From Arenibacter antarcticus (lineage in GTDB: Bacteria; Bacteroidota; Bacteroidia; Flavobacteriales; Flavobacteriaceae), in NCBI RefSeq assembly GCF_041320605.1, contig NZ_CP166679.1, forward strand, positions 3,458,001-3,522,000: a stretch of 64,000 bases of DNA, read 5' to 3'. The notes beneath the pieces were generated by a model, which did not search any database, was not told where the DNA came from, and saw nothing but the letters and a program-made list of their open reading frames with translations. Positions 1 to 8,774 of the stretch are shown in pieces. Numbering within the stretch: position 1 is the stretch's first letter; the number at the start of each line of letters is the position of its first letter. Made by a program: the position numbers and the translations under genes.

Positions 1-306
1 TGTGGTGTTTTATGGGCCAAATATTTTTGTAACCAACTTTATTTTTCACCAGTATGATTGTTGAAATACTCTAAGAATATTAAAATCTATAGATTGGGTC
101 AACATAATATTTTTTATTTTGGAAGTAAAAGGATGTAGCTAGTGCTTCGTTTTTTGTGTAAATGAATTTCCTATTACCAGTGTTTAATAGGGTTAGGACT
201 ATATTCGAATAGGAGGAGGATTGGAGAGGTTGTAACGAGATCTTTTGGAAACTGCCATTATACTTACCAGTGTTTCTTCATTAGAAATTTCATGAATATA
301 AAAAAA

Positions 307-331
307 CCCGAAAATTACTTTCGGGATTTTT
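307..331 (-). terminator. Rho-independent terminator of the first pectate-lyase-like gene
   Basis: A 7-bp stem (307-313 with 319-325, CCCGAAA/TTTCGGG) closes a short loop and is flanked by A and T runs, so that on the minus strand the hairpin is followed by a run of U. It lies about 80 bases after the stop codon at 408. An almost identical hairpin follows the paralogous gene (3291-3309). Confidence 0.8.
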
Positions 332-407
332 TAGTGTATTTAAATTAAATTGGAATACGATAGTAGCCCTAGTTAATTTCTATTTATTTTCCTTCCGTTT
401 TAAGGTT

Positions 408-2387
408 TTATTTTTGGGTCAAGGAATATAGGAATTCTTCTAAATTAGTATATCCATCCCCATTCCTATCTTTTTGTCCGTCGCTATCATCCTTTGAATC
501 CAAATTATTGACAAGTTCCCAGTTGTCATCTAAGCCATCACCATCACTATCAGGATATGGTGTTCCATTGGATAAGGTAGGGAATGTTCCGGAAAATGAA
601 AGGGTGCCAGTCTTTGCTTTGATGTTGGTTATTAGGCTTTTATCAACGCTGTCTCTTTTCCAAGGAAATGCCCCAGCATTTGCCAACAATCCTTCTTTTA
701 AGCCGGCTATAGGTTTAGGTGAATAAGTACTTCTATATAATGGTGTGTTTTTCCTCCATGAATTTCCTGATGGATTGTATACACCTACAAACGCAAGATC
801 TATTGAGTTACCTTCCGCATATACATAGGTCTTATCCGCAGTGTTACTTGTTGATGTGTAAGATGGATTAATACCTGTATAAGAGATAGGATAATCAGTA
901 GCTGGGTTGAAGCTATTGGAAGATTCAAAAATATTATTTTCAATGGTCGCCATCAATCCTAACCCCATTCCAAACGCCCAATCAAAACCATATACTAAAT
1001 TATTGATTTCCTCAAAAACAAGGTAAGTTCCTAATTGTTGGTTACATTCAAGGTTCCTACTCCTACTTAATGCTAGAATATTATTAATTACAGAAAGATC
1101 TTTATTTGACCATGTTAAAATGTTTTTATCAGCTCCTGTTAAGATTGAATTTTGTATGGTTACGTTTTTAGCATTTACTACTGATATATTTTCATCACTA
1201 GACCATGAAAATGAACATTGGTCCACTATAATATTATTCAGGTTGAACGAATATAATGATCCACCACCTTTTATCCTTAAGGCATCATCACCGTTTGCAG
1301 AACCCCTGAAACGAATATGCCTTATGATGACGTTACTTGTGCTCACGGCTAAAGTGCCTTCTCTTATCAATATGCCATCACCTGGAGCTGATTCCCCTGC
1401 AATAGTAAGATTTGGGTTATCAATGTTAATTATTCCCCCCTGCATATCTATGGTTCCACCAACTCTGAAAACAATGGTTCTAGCACCACTAGCTTCTAAA
1501 GCTTCCCGTAAGCTACCAGAACCAGATGCCTTTAGGTTTGTAACGTATATAACCTTACCACCTCTACCACCAGTAGTATTCTTACCAAAACCTTCGGCTC
1601 CGGGAAACGCTTTTAATTCGCCCATATCCGTAGGTTCGGTTGATGTTGTGGTTTTATCAGTAACCTTCACTGTGCCCGTTTCTTCCGTCACAGTATTATC
1701 TGGATTGGTGACTGAGGTGGTGTATGTAAAGGTATCCTCCTTGGGAGTTTCCGTTTCAGGGTTTACTTCTGAGGTATTGTCCGTATTAGGAGTATAGGTA
1801 ATAGTATTATCCCCATTTATTACAGCGGTACCTTTGGATGGTACACTCACCTCGGTTATTGTTACTTCACTTTCTTCTTTAAAGGTGTCGTTTTTTAGGG
1901 GTTCTATAATCACAGGCTCTTCGGAAGTAACTTCTACGATATCTTCTACTACATCCGTTACAGGCTCTACAGTGACATCAACCGATACAACTACCTCAGA
2001 GGTGGTATCGTCTTCATTGGTGACTTCTAATGTAATTTCGATTTCATCCGAACCATTATAGTCGTTCGAGGGAGTGTATATTGCTATACTGTCTTCTTTG
2101 ATGATGATTTCACCATATCTAGGTTTTGAACTACGCTTATATCTTCTTCTTTCTATCCTTTTACTAGATTTGTTATATAGGAAGTTGAAGGATACAGGTT
2201 GATCTTCTTCGGTAGTAAATACTGCATTTTCTAAATCGAGAATTACTTCATTTGGTTCATTGCTTATTTGATTTTCTTCCACAACATATTCTGCCAACAG
2301 ATCTGAATCCTTGTTGCAGGATATACTTAAAAATAGGACAAAACATGACAGGGTCCATTGAATTAGATTCGAGGGGGTAATTTTCAT
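408..2387 (-). CDS. Secreted pectate-lyase-like (PL1-type) lipoprotein, paralog 1
   Basis: Predicted 659-residue exported lipoprotein. A signal peptide ends in a lipobox with Cys24 (SIS-C), followed by NKDSD. Residues about 35-250 are rich in Thr, Val, Glu and Pro and resemble Ig/cadherin-like repeats (YTPNTDNT, TYTTSVTNPDNT). The parallel beta-helix lyase-like domain begins near Met255 with FPGAEGFG, then GGRGGKVIYVTNL and VIIRHIRFRGS, features shared with PL1-type pectate lyases of Bacteroidetes. The C-terminus carries a Ca-binding, thrombospondin-3/dockerin-like run (DSDGDGLDDNWE, DRNGDGYTNLEEF). No type IX sorting domain is seen. The family would cleave pectin-like uronans, but the substrate is not shown here. 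The N-terminal region is about 100 residues longer than in the neighbour at 3380-5047, which otherwise matches closely. The start is an ATG directly before a clear signal peptide. Confidence 0.85.
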   Translation of the reverse strand: MKITPSNLIQWTLSCFVLFLSISCNKDSDLLAEYVVEENQISNEPNEVILDLENAVFTTEEDQPVSFNFLYNKSSKRIERRRYKRSSKPRYGEIIIKEDSIAIYTPSNDYNGSDEIEITLEVTNEDDTTSEVVVSVDVTVEPVTDVVEDIVEVTSEEPVIIEPLKNDTFKEESEVTITEVSVPSKGTAVINGDNTITYTPNTDNTSEVNPETETPKEDTFTYTTSVTNPDNTVTEETGTVKVTDKTTTSTEPTDMGELKAFPGAEGFGKNTTGGRGGKVIYVTNLKASGSGSLREALEASGARTIVFRVGGTIDMQGGIINIDNPNLTIAGESAPGDGILIREGTLAVSTSNVIIRHIRFRGSANGDDALRIKGGGSLYSFNLNNIIVDQCSFSWSSDENISVVNAKNVTIQNSILTGADKNILTWSNKDLSVINNILALSRSRNLECNQQLGTYLVFEEINNLVYGFDWAFGMGLGLMATIENNIFESSNSFNPATDYPISYTGINPSYTSTSNTADKTYVYAEGNSIDLAFVGVYNPSGNSWRKNTPLYRSTYSPKPIAGLKEGLLANAGAFPWKRDSVDKSLITNIKAKTGTLSFSGTFPTLSNGTPYPDSDGDGLDDNWELVNNLDSKDDSDGQKDRNGDGYTNLEEFLYSLTQK

Positions 2388-2406
2388 AAGTGTAAGACTT
2401 TAAATT

Positions 2407-2421
2407 AAATGATAATCATTT
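2407..2421 (-). promoter_or_regulatory. Fur-box-like palindrome upstream of paralog 1
   Basis: The 15-base near-palindrome AAATGATAATCATTT sits 20 bases upstream of the ATG at 2387. Its core ATGATAATCATT matches the centre of the classic Fur consensus. In AT-rich DNA such a match can occur by chance, and paralog 2 has no such site, so this is only a candidate iron-linked operator. Confidence 0.3.
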
Positions 2422-3284
2422 GGGGTTTATACTAATTTTTATTTTAACTACATTATCGACAAAATGATTAATAACTTCGACAAACTGCCTTTTTGTAGTG
2501 GTAATAGTGGTTTTACGTTTGCTTTTTTATGTTGGATGTTTAGTATCCCGTTATTCGATGAAATACACCCTTTTTTAAGAAATAAGTTATTTATCAGTGA
2601 GAATATGTCACCTAATAAACCTGAATATGGGTTCATCAAAACTTCGACATATTAAATGTTACCGAATTAATTACTTTTTAAATTTGATAAATATGTCAAC
2701 CGGTGCATGTTTTGAAAGAAATTTTTAATGGAGTAGTGGGTTTGGCTAACTTGAAAGTATTGAGTTTAAAATATAGTGTAGCAACACTATTATACGCTAG
2801 GCTTTATTTTCATAGAGATGTTGGTTTCCAGTCTAGTAATGTTTCCCACGCACTTTATAACTTTTTAACTAAACAGGTTTTACTTTAATTATGAGTTTTA
2901 TTAGGCTAAACATTCTGGATGCTAAAGCTTTCTATGTTTTTAAGGTAAAAAGGCGGTATTCTTAATGGATATTAGAATAAATTATATCACTTGGTTGGAT
3001 AGATAATGGTAATTAGATTCTCTTATTCCTGGAAAGGATAAATTGGACTTTAGCTTGTACTTATCGCTAAACGGAGACAATATCTATACAGAGGCTTTTA
3101 GAATGCAATGCATTATTCTTTTGAGCCATTCTCTATTTTTAACTCTTAACGAGGATCTATCAGGATTTTATTTGGCTGGACCAATAATTGTACTGAGTGG
3201 CATTGAGATATAGGTCAGCTGTAACAAGATATATTGGAAACAGCCTTCAAATCAGTGTTTCTTAATACCTAATTCATGAATATA
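2422..3284. other. Intergenic region between the two lyase-like genes
   Basis: About 860 AT-rich bases with no convincing gene. Short open frames (for example 2464-2655 and 2703-2888) have no recognisable domain, no good ribosome-binding site and ordinary AT-rich composition. The last 100 bases (about 3222-3284) resemble positions 230-300, so the 3' flank was duplicated together with the gene. Confidence 0.5.
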
Positions 3285-3290
3285 AAAAAT

Positions 3291-3316
3291 CCCGAAAATT
3301 ACTTTCGGGATTTTTT
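3291..3316 (-). terminator. Rho-independent terminator of paralog 2
   Basis: Stem 3291-3297 with 3303-3309 (CCCGAAA/TTTCGGG) between A and T runs. It is the same hairpin as at 307-325 and lies about 70 bases past the stop of the gene at 3380-5047. Confidence 0.8.
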
Positions 3317-3379
3317 AATGCGATAAATTAAGTAGGAATACTATAATAGCCCTTGTTAATTTTCCTTTATTTTAAAGTT

Positions 3380-5047
3380 TTATTTTTGGGTCAAAGAATA
3401 TAAGAATTCTTCTAAATTGGTGTATCCATCACCATTTCTATCTTTCTGTCCATCACTTCCATCTTTTGGATCTAAATTGTTGGCAAGTTCCCAGTTATCG
3501 TCCATACCGTCGCCATCAGCGTCAATATAGGGAGTACCGCCTTTTAAAGATGGGAATGTTCCGGATCGTGAAATAGTACCTGTCTTAGCCTTGATATGTG
3601 CAATTACTCCTTTATCAACACTATCCCGATTCCATGGAAATGCTCCCGCATTTTTTATTAATTCCTCCTTTAGGCCGGTTACAGGCTTGGGAGAATAGGT
3701 GCTTCTGTACAATGGAGAATTTTTTCTATAATCATTGTTATTCTTGTTGGAATCGTAAACACCTCTAAATGAATTATCAGCTGTGTTTCCTTCAGCGTAT
3801 ACATAGGTCATGTTTGCAGGATTGCTCGAATTGTAATAACTGGGATTAATATCAGTAAAGGATATGGCATAGTCCGTGGTAGAGTTAAAGTCATTGGAAT
3901 CCTCAAAAATATTATTTTCGATGGTTCCCATTAATCCAACACCATGTCCTACGCCCCAATTGAACCCATAGACCAAGTTATTGATTTGTTCATACAGTAG
4001 GTAGGATCCTAATTGTTGATTGTTGGTGATGTTTCTTGTTGCTGTTAAGGCCATTATATTATTTATAACGGAAAGATCTTTATTAGACCAAGTTAAAACG
4101 TTTTTGTCAGCAAGTGCCAAAATCGAATTTTGAATAGTTACATTTTTAGCGTTTACTACTGATATATTTTCATCACTAGACCATGAAAATGAACATTGGT
4201 CTACTATAATATTATTCAGGTTGAACGAATATAATGATCCACCACCTTTTATCCTTAAGGCATCATCACCGTTTGCAGAACCCCTGAAACGAATATGCCT
4301 TATGATAACGTTACTTGTGCTCACGGCTATAGTACCTTCTCTTATCAATATGCCATCACCAGGAGCTGTTTCTCCTGCAATAGTTAGATCTGGATTACCA
4401 ATGTTAATTATTCCTCCCTGCATATCTATGGTTCCACCTACTCTGAAAACAATGGTTCTAGCGCCACTAGCTTCTAAAGCTTCTCGTAAGCTACCAGAGC
4501 CAGATGCTTTTAGGTTTGTAACATATATAACCTTACCACCTCTACCACCAGTAGCATTCTTACCAAAACCTTCGGCTCCTGGAAACGCTTTTAATTCGCC
4601 CATGTCCGTGGTTACAGAAGGTTGGGTAGGGGGAGTTGGATTGTTTTCCTCAGTTACCGTTACCGTTACCTTACCAGTTTCTGTCGTTGCTGAATTATCT
4701 GGATTAGTGACACTTGCGGTGTAATCAAATTCGTCTGTCCCCGTTTTATCGGTATCGGGAGTGTAGGTAATGGTGTTGTCCTCGTTTACCACAGCGGTAC
4801 CCATGGTTGGGGGAGTAACCTGGGTGATGATCACATTTTCAGGGGCTTCAGCTGCTTCATTTTTCAGGGGTTTAATCACAATAGGGATGTTAGCCAGAGT
4901 AGTAACCTCTGAATTTGCCAGGATGGCATTGGGGTTTTCTACAACATATTCTGCTAAAAGATCGGAATCCTTACTACAGGAATAACTTAAAATGAAGACA
5001 ACAGCAACTAGGGTAAGTTGAAGGAGATTCTTGGGGTAATTTTTCAT
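3380..5047 (-). CDS. Secreted pectate-lyase-like (PL1-type) lipoprotein, paralog 2
   Basis: A 555-residue exported lipoprotein with lipobox Cys24 (SYS-C-SKDSD), one Ig/cadherin-like domain (about residues 45-130, ending TVTVTEE), and a short Pro/Thr linker. The lyase-like beta-helix starts at Met149 (MGELKAFPGAEGFG) and carries the same hallmarks as paralog 1 (GGRGGKVIYVTNL, VIIRHIRFRGS, WSSDENISVVNAKNV). The same C-terminal Ca-binding stretch ends in NLEEFLYSLTQK. At DNA level the central part of the domain is almost identical to paralog 1, while the two ends have drifted. It is probably an outer-membrane or surface polysaccharide-degrading enzyme. The actual substrate is unknown, and no SusCD pair or glycoside hydrolase is adjacent to form a classic PUL. 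Confidence 0.85.
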   Translation of the reverse strand: MKNYPKNLLQLTLVAVVFILSYSCSKDSDLLAEYVVENPNAILANSEVTTLANIPIVIKPLKNEAAEAPENVIITQVTPPTMGTAVVNEDNTITYTPDTDKTGTDEFDYTASVTNPDNSATTETGKVTVTVTEENNPTPPTQPSVTTDMGELKAFPGAEGFGKNATGGRGGKVIYVTNLKASGSGSLREALEASGARTIVFRVGGTIDMQGGIINIGNPDLTIAGETAPGDGILIREGTIAVSTSNVIIRHIRFRGSANGDDALRIKGGGSLYSFNLNNIIVDQCSFSWSSDENISVVNAKNVTIQNSILALADKNVLTWSNKDLSVINNIMALTATRNITNNQQLGSYLLYEQINNLVYGFNWGVGHGVGLMGTIENNIFEDSNDFNSTTDYAISFTDINPSYYNSSNPANMTYVYAEGNTADNSFRGVYDSNKNNNDYRKNSPLYRSTYSPKPVTGLKEELIKNAGAFPWNRDSVDKGVIAHIKAKTGTISRSGTFPSLKGGTPYIDADGDGMDDNWELANNLDPKDGSDGQKDRNGDGYTNLEEFLYSLTQK

Positions 5048-6087
5048 AAGTAAATTAAAATTAGGGCAATACTATAACGTCTTGAGCGATGCAATATTAT
5101 TTGTTTTCTAAATAAGGCACGTTAATATGCTTTATTTTTCGATGAAATGCACTTTTTAATAAAAATAAAATACTTTTCGCTTGTTTGAAATAGCATTAAT
5201 TGTTTTTTTAGATTAAATAATGTAATCGCGTCAATTTTGGATTTGATCCAGTTAATCTTCGAATACAGACTTTATACGCATGGAAGTTAAAGATGGATTT
5301 TCAAAGGCATTGGTTTAACATTAATTTATGATTATTATCGATGAAATGCATAGATATTTGTCGAGCTACCAAAAAAAGGACATCCAAAGAGCTCCATAAT
5401 ACGTATATAAAGAATTCATTCTTCATTTTCACTCGATTAACTAATATTCCGCTAGGAAGAAGTTAATATCTTGCTCGATTAACTAATATTCCGCTAGGAA
5501 GAAGTTAATATCTTGATATATTAAAATATCAAATACATGGCTAGTTTCACCAGCTTTCTGTCTTTTATCGATATTCGGAAAATAGGTTAGGAATACGTAA
5601 GAACTTATCTCACTATTGGTGTTGAATCCTTTATTTATTGTTCTTTTAAATAATAGCTAACTAGCTTTTACTTTTATCTCGCGTGTTGATCTAGAGTAAG
5701 TTGTGGCTGATAAAGGGTTCGATTGATGTTATGGGTAGATTGAGATTACAGGATAAGTATATTAAATGTAGATGTTTAATGGATAGTAGGTTTATCAACT
5801 GTTCTCTTTAGAATATAAATTGTCAAGAAACTCGTGAATATCCTCTATATTGGATGCTAATCGAATATTACATGTCTTTTATCGTTGGATATTTTTTTAT
5901 TCAACAATCCACACAATCTTTCTCGGTTGAAACCTTCGCAAAATGATTTATTTTGGTTTAAACCAAATTAATTAAAGCGTAAACTATTCTTGTAATGCTA
6001 TTTAATTCATTCGATTATTTTAGCACCTTAAGATAACAGGTATTACCCTCAAAAATGGAAATATTGCCGGAAATAATATAAATTAGA
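5048..6087. other. Long AT-rich intergenic region
   Basis: About 1 kb without a supportable gene. It carries promoter material for the divergent genes at both ends and one exact 42-base tandem duplication (listed separately). No RNA gene was recognised. Confidence 0.5.
5432..5515. repeat. Exact 42-bp tandem duplication
   Basis: The 42-base unit beginning CTCGATTAACTAATATTCCG occurs at 5432-5473 and again, base for base, at 5474-5515. Such a perfect copy suggests a recent slippage event. Confidence 0.95.
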
Positions 6088-7167
6088 ATGCATAATACAA
6101 TAAAAAAGGAAAGAAATATAAAACTTGATTTAATTCGATTTAGTGGGGTTCTCATTATTATGATAGCTCACTCCAGCCCTCCAAGCTGGCTTTTTCAACT
6201 AAGAAATTTTGGCACCCCACTACTTATTTTGGGATCGGCCTTGACATATTCCTTTATATATAAAAACAGATCGATTAACAAAAGAGAATTTTTCAAAAAA
6301 CGATTGAAAAGGCTAATTATTCCTCTGTGGGTATTTCTAACATTTTTTTTCTTGTTCTTTTGGATTGCTTCATTAATTATTCAAAAAGATTATCCATTTT
6401 CTACAATGCGAATATTTAATTCCTATAATTTATATCACGGAATTGGTTTTGTTTGGATTTTTAAAGTTTATATTATTTTAGCATTAATAACTCCCTTTGG
6501 TCTTAAAATAAGTTATTCAAAAATTAGTAACCTAAAGTATTTCGTCTCACTAATTATACTTTATTTATTTTATGAAATTTCTATGTATTATTTTTTTCAT
6601 AGCATTCCAGATGGTTTAAAAGATCTTATTTCTCAATTTTTTTTAATTATTATCCCCTATTCAGCTCTTTTCTTTTATGGTCTTAGATTACATACTTTAA
6701 GTAATAGAAATATTGCTATTATTATTGTTACTTCTTTTATTATATTTATGCTTTTAGCATTTCAAAAGTATAATGAATTCGGGATATTTATACCAACACA
6801 AGGTTACAAATACCCTCCTACTTTATACTATCTCTCATACGCTTTTTTCTTTATAAACTTAATTTATTTTTTTGTAATGAAGTGTATTAGACTCACAGAA
6901 CCTAAAAAAAATAAAATAATTATATGGCTTTCTACCAATTCCCTTTGGATTTATTTGTGGCACATCTTCGCTTATTATTTATGGGAATTCTTAGTGGGAC
7001 GTTTAATAAGTCCTGAAATTTTTGGAAGTTTTGGCAAGTTCCTGATAAACACTTGTTTTTTATTGATATTTGGAGTTGTAATGACCTTAATCCAAATAGA
7101 TCAAGTTGATAAGTTAACAATAAAAAGCAGCACTTCTTCAAAAAAAGCTTTGTCTCTACTTAAATAA
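6088..7167 (+). CDS. Acyltransferase family 3 membrane protein
   Basis: A 359-residue integral membrane protein. It begins with the family signature KLDLIRFSGVLIIMIAHSS, in which the His is the presumed catalytic residue. About ten hydrophobic helices follow, with the late motif SLWIYLWHIFAYYL typical of the acyltransferase-3 (OafA/NodX-like) family. These enzymes O-acylate sugars of surface polysaccharides or other envelope molecules at the inner membrane. The length is normal for a version without an extra periplasmic domain. The gene stands alone between a long intergenic region and IS remnants, and is more AT-rich than the exporter operon that follows, which fits a laterally acquired surface-modification gene. 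The acyl donor and target are unknown. Confidence 0.85.
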   Translation: MHNTIKKERNIKLDLIRFSGVLIIMIAHSSPPSWLFQLRNFGTPLLILGSALTYSFIYKNRSINKREFFKKRLKRLIIPLWVFLTFFFLFFWIASLIIQKDYPFSTMRIFNSYNLYHGIGFVWIFKVYIILALITPFGLKISYSKISNLKYFVSLIILYLFYEISMYYFFHSIPDGLKDLISQFFLIIIPYSALFFYGLRLHTLSNRNIAIIIVTSFIIFMLLAFQKYNEFGIFIPTQGYKYPPTLYYLSYAFFFINLIYFFVMKCIRLTEPKKNKIIIWLSTNSLWIYLWHIFAYYLWEFLVGRLISPEIFGSFGKFLINTCFLLIFGVVMTLIQIDQVDKLTIKSSTSSKKALSLLK

Positions 7168-7774
7168 CAAGCAACTATACAGCTCCACCCAAATAAAATT
7201 TCATGAACAAGTCGGAAATTAAAATTCTACATCAATTCAGAATTTATTAATACACCACAAAAAATCATACAGTGTTAAACTTCACTAAAATAAGGGGGTG
7301 AAAATTGGAATAAAAAACTGATGTTTGGTATATTAAAGGTGAAACTCTCACATAATGCTTTTAAAAAAGAACACTAGTCCAAGTACCGAAGATACGCAAT
7401 TGCTAACGATATTTAAATCCCGTTTTGGTGGTTTTGTAAATCTTGCCTAAATCCGTCTTGTCTGTCATCTTATCACGTCCCTGTGCAATGTCTGGATTGT
7501 AAATTACTCCAAGTTTTCTTCTGGATTCGATATCGAGGCCTATGCCCAGAGCAATTACTGCCTTGCTCAATAAATTGGGTAGTAAATTCTTCGCTACTGA
7601 AGAGCCATTAGAAATTGTAGATATAAAGTTTTAGTTAATGATGACATTTTATTGTCGCGTTTTAGGTTAAAACCCAACACTTTCATTGCAGTTACTTTAG
7701 TTTCTATAAATTTTTTAGCATCCATGAAAAAGCAGTAAGTCGAGTATCTTTAAAATGAACTAAAAATTAAAGAT
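7168..7774. other. Intergenic region with a possible gene remnant
   Basis: About 600 bases between the acyltransferase and IS debris. On the minus strand, 7403-7630 is open and protein-like (it reads LLSKAVIALGIGLDIE, then DKTDLGKIYKTTKTGF and a stop) but has no plausible start and is preceded by an in-frame stop at 7631. It may be the C-terminal scrap of an unidentified protein. Nothing else is recognised. Confidence 0.35.
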
Positions 7775-7885
7775 ATGAACTCTCAAATTACTGCCACACC
7801 TATGTTATACATTGGTATTGACATCCACAACCGAGGTTGGAATGTCCATTGTAGTATAGGTTATGGGATTACATACCATTTATAG
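7775..7885 (+). pseudogene. IS110-family transposase N-terminal remnant
   Basis: An ATG-started frame of 36 codons reads MNSQITATPMLYIGIDIHNR and continues GWNVHCS. It matches the extreme N-terminus of IS110/IS1111-type transposases (YIGIDIHK..W.VH, containing the first catalytic Asp). It then breaks off at a stop and joins unrelated IS3-type sequence. Only about one tenth of a normal transposase remains. Confidence 0.65.
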
Positions 7886-8378
7886 ACCCTAAAAGCTATA
7901 AATTCCCTTATCTACTAAAGGACCTAAAACAGAGTATTTTAATCAGCTATGGCAGACCGACATGACTTATTTCCCTATGTTTCATGACTTTATGTATTGG
8001 AGTGCAATCATTGATGTATATAGTAGAACAATCTTTAATTGGAGTATTTCAAATTCAATGAACAAAGAGCTATTACAGGATACTATTTCCGAATACGGGG
8101 CTCCAGAGGTGCACAACTCCGATTTGAGGTCTCCATGCACCAGTACCCATAATATCGATTTACTCAAAGAACACTACTTACAAGTTTCAATGGATGGTAA
8201 AGGAAGGGCCTTGGACAACATATATATCGAACGTTTCTGGAAGTCGATCAAATATGAAAAGCTATATCCGAATCCTTCAAACGATGGGCTAGATCTCTAT
8301 TAAATGATAAGGGAGTGCATTGAGTTCTACAACACCAAAAGGAGGCATATCGAAATAGGAAAAGTGCCGCCAGATTAA
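7886..8378 (+). pseudogene. IS3-family transposase (OrfB/IS150-type) remnant
   Basis: An integrase-core fragment. PYLLKDLK in one frame continues after a frameshift near 7920 as NQLWQTDMTYFPM (first DDE Asp in QTD). It then runs as SAIIDVYSRTIFNWSIS and VHNSDLRSPCTS (the usual HSD.G.QY motif, degraded), followed by MDGKGRALDNIYIERFWKSI (catalytic Glu in ERFW). A stop at 8301-8303 interrupts it, and the same frame resumes with IRECIEFYNTKRRHIEIG up to 8378. The OrfA and N-terminal part of OrfB are missing. The frameshift, internal stop and decayed motif show a dead element. Confidence 0.8.
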
Positions 8379-8774
8379 ATTTATAACACTAAAAAAATAG
8401 CATAATCATCAACAAAGAAATGCATATATATTGTCTTAAGGATGGGGATTAGTTTATGTATAACTATATAACTCGAACAATTATTATAGTTTCCTCAATC
8501 TAAAAAATATGACACTGCTGTATCGTTTAATTATTGTTATAATGATATTCATCCGATTTTTTGAGAGTTTGCCGAAATATGAGTGTTTCCAAAGCAATCG
8601 TCCAAAATTACCTCTATTTTTATACTGCAAGAGAGGGTGAAATGGGAAATTATTTTTATACCAGTATCGAGCAAAGAATAGGAATATTGTATTTCTACCA
8701 TTATAAAACATAGGTTGATGCCAGTGGAGAATTTCTATGTTTTAAGTTATTTGTAAAGGTTCCTCGCTTTTGTC
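8379..8774. other. Intergenic region upstream of the exporter operon
   Basis: About 400 AT-rich bases that must contain the promoter of the operon starting at 8775. No clear TTTG/TAnnTTTG pair or hairpin was singled out, and no gene is seen. Confidence 0.4.

Noticed and set aside
1120..1797. Long plus-strand frames antisense to the lyase genes (also 4221-4724)
   Set aside because: They mirror the coding strand of real genes and have no independent domain or start context.
8484..8711. Minus-strand frame upstream of the exporter operon
   Set aside because: Low-complexity, Phe/Asn-rich translation typical of AT-rich intergenic DNA; no domain.
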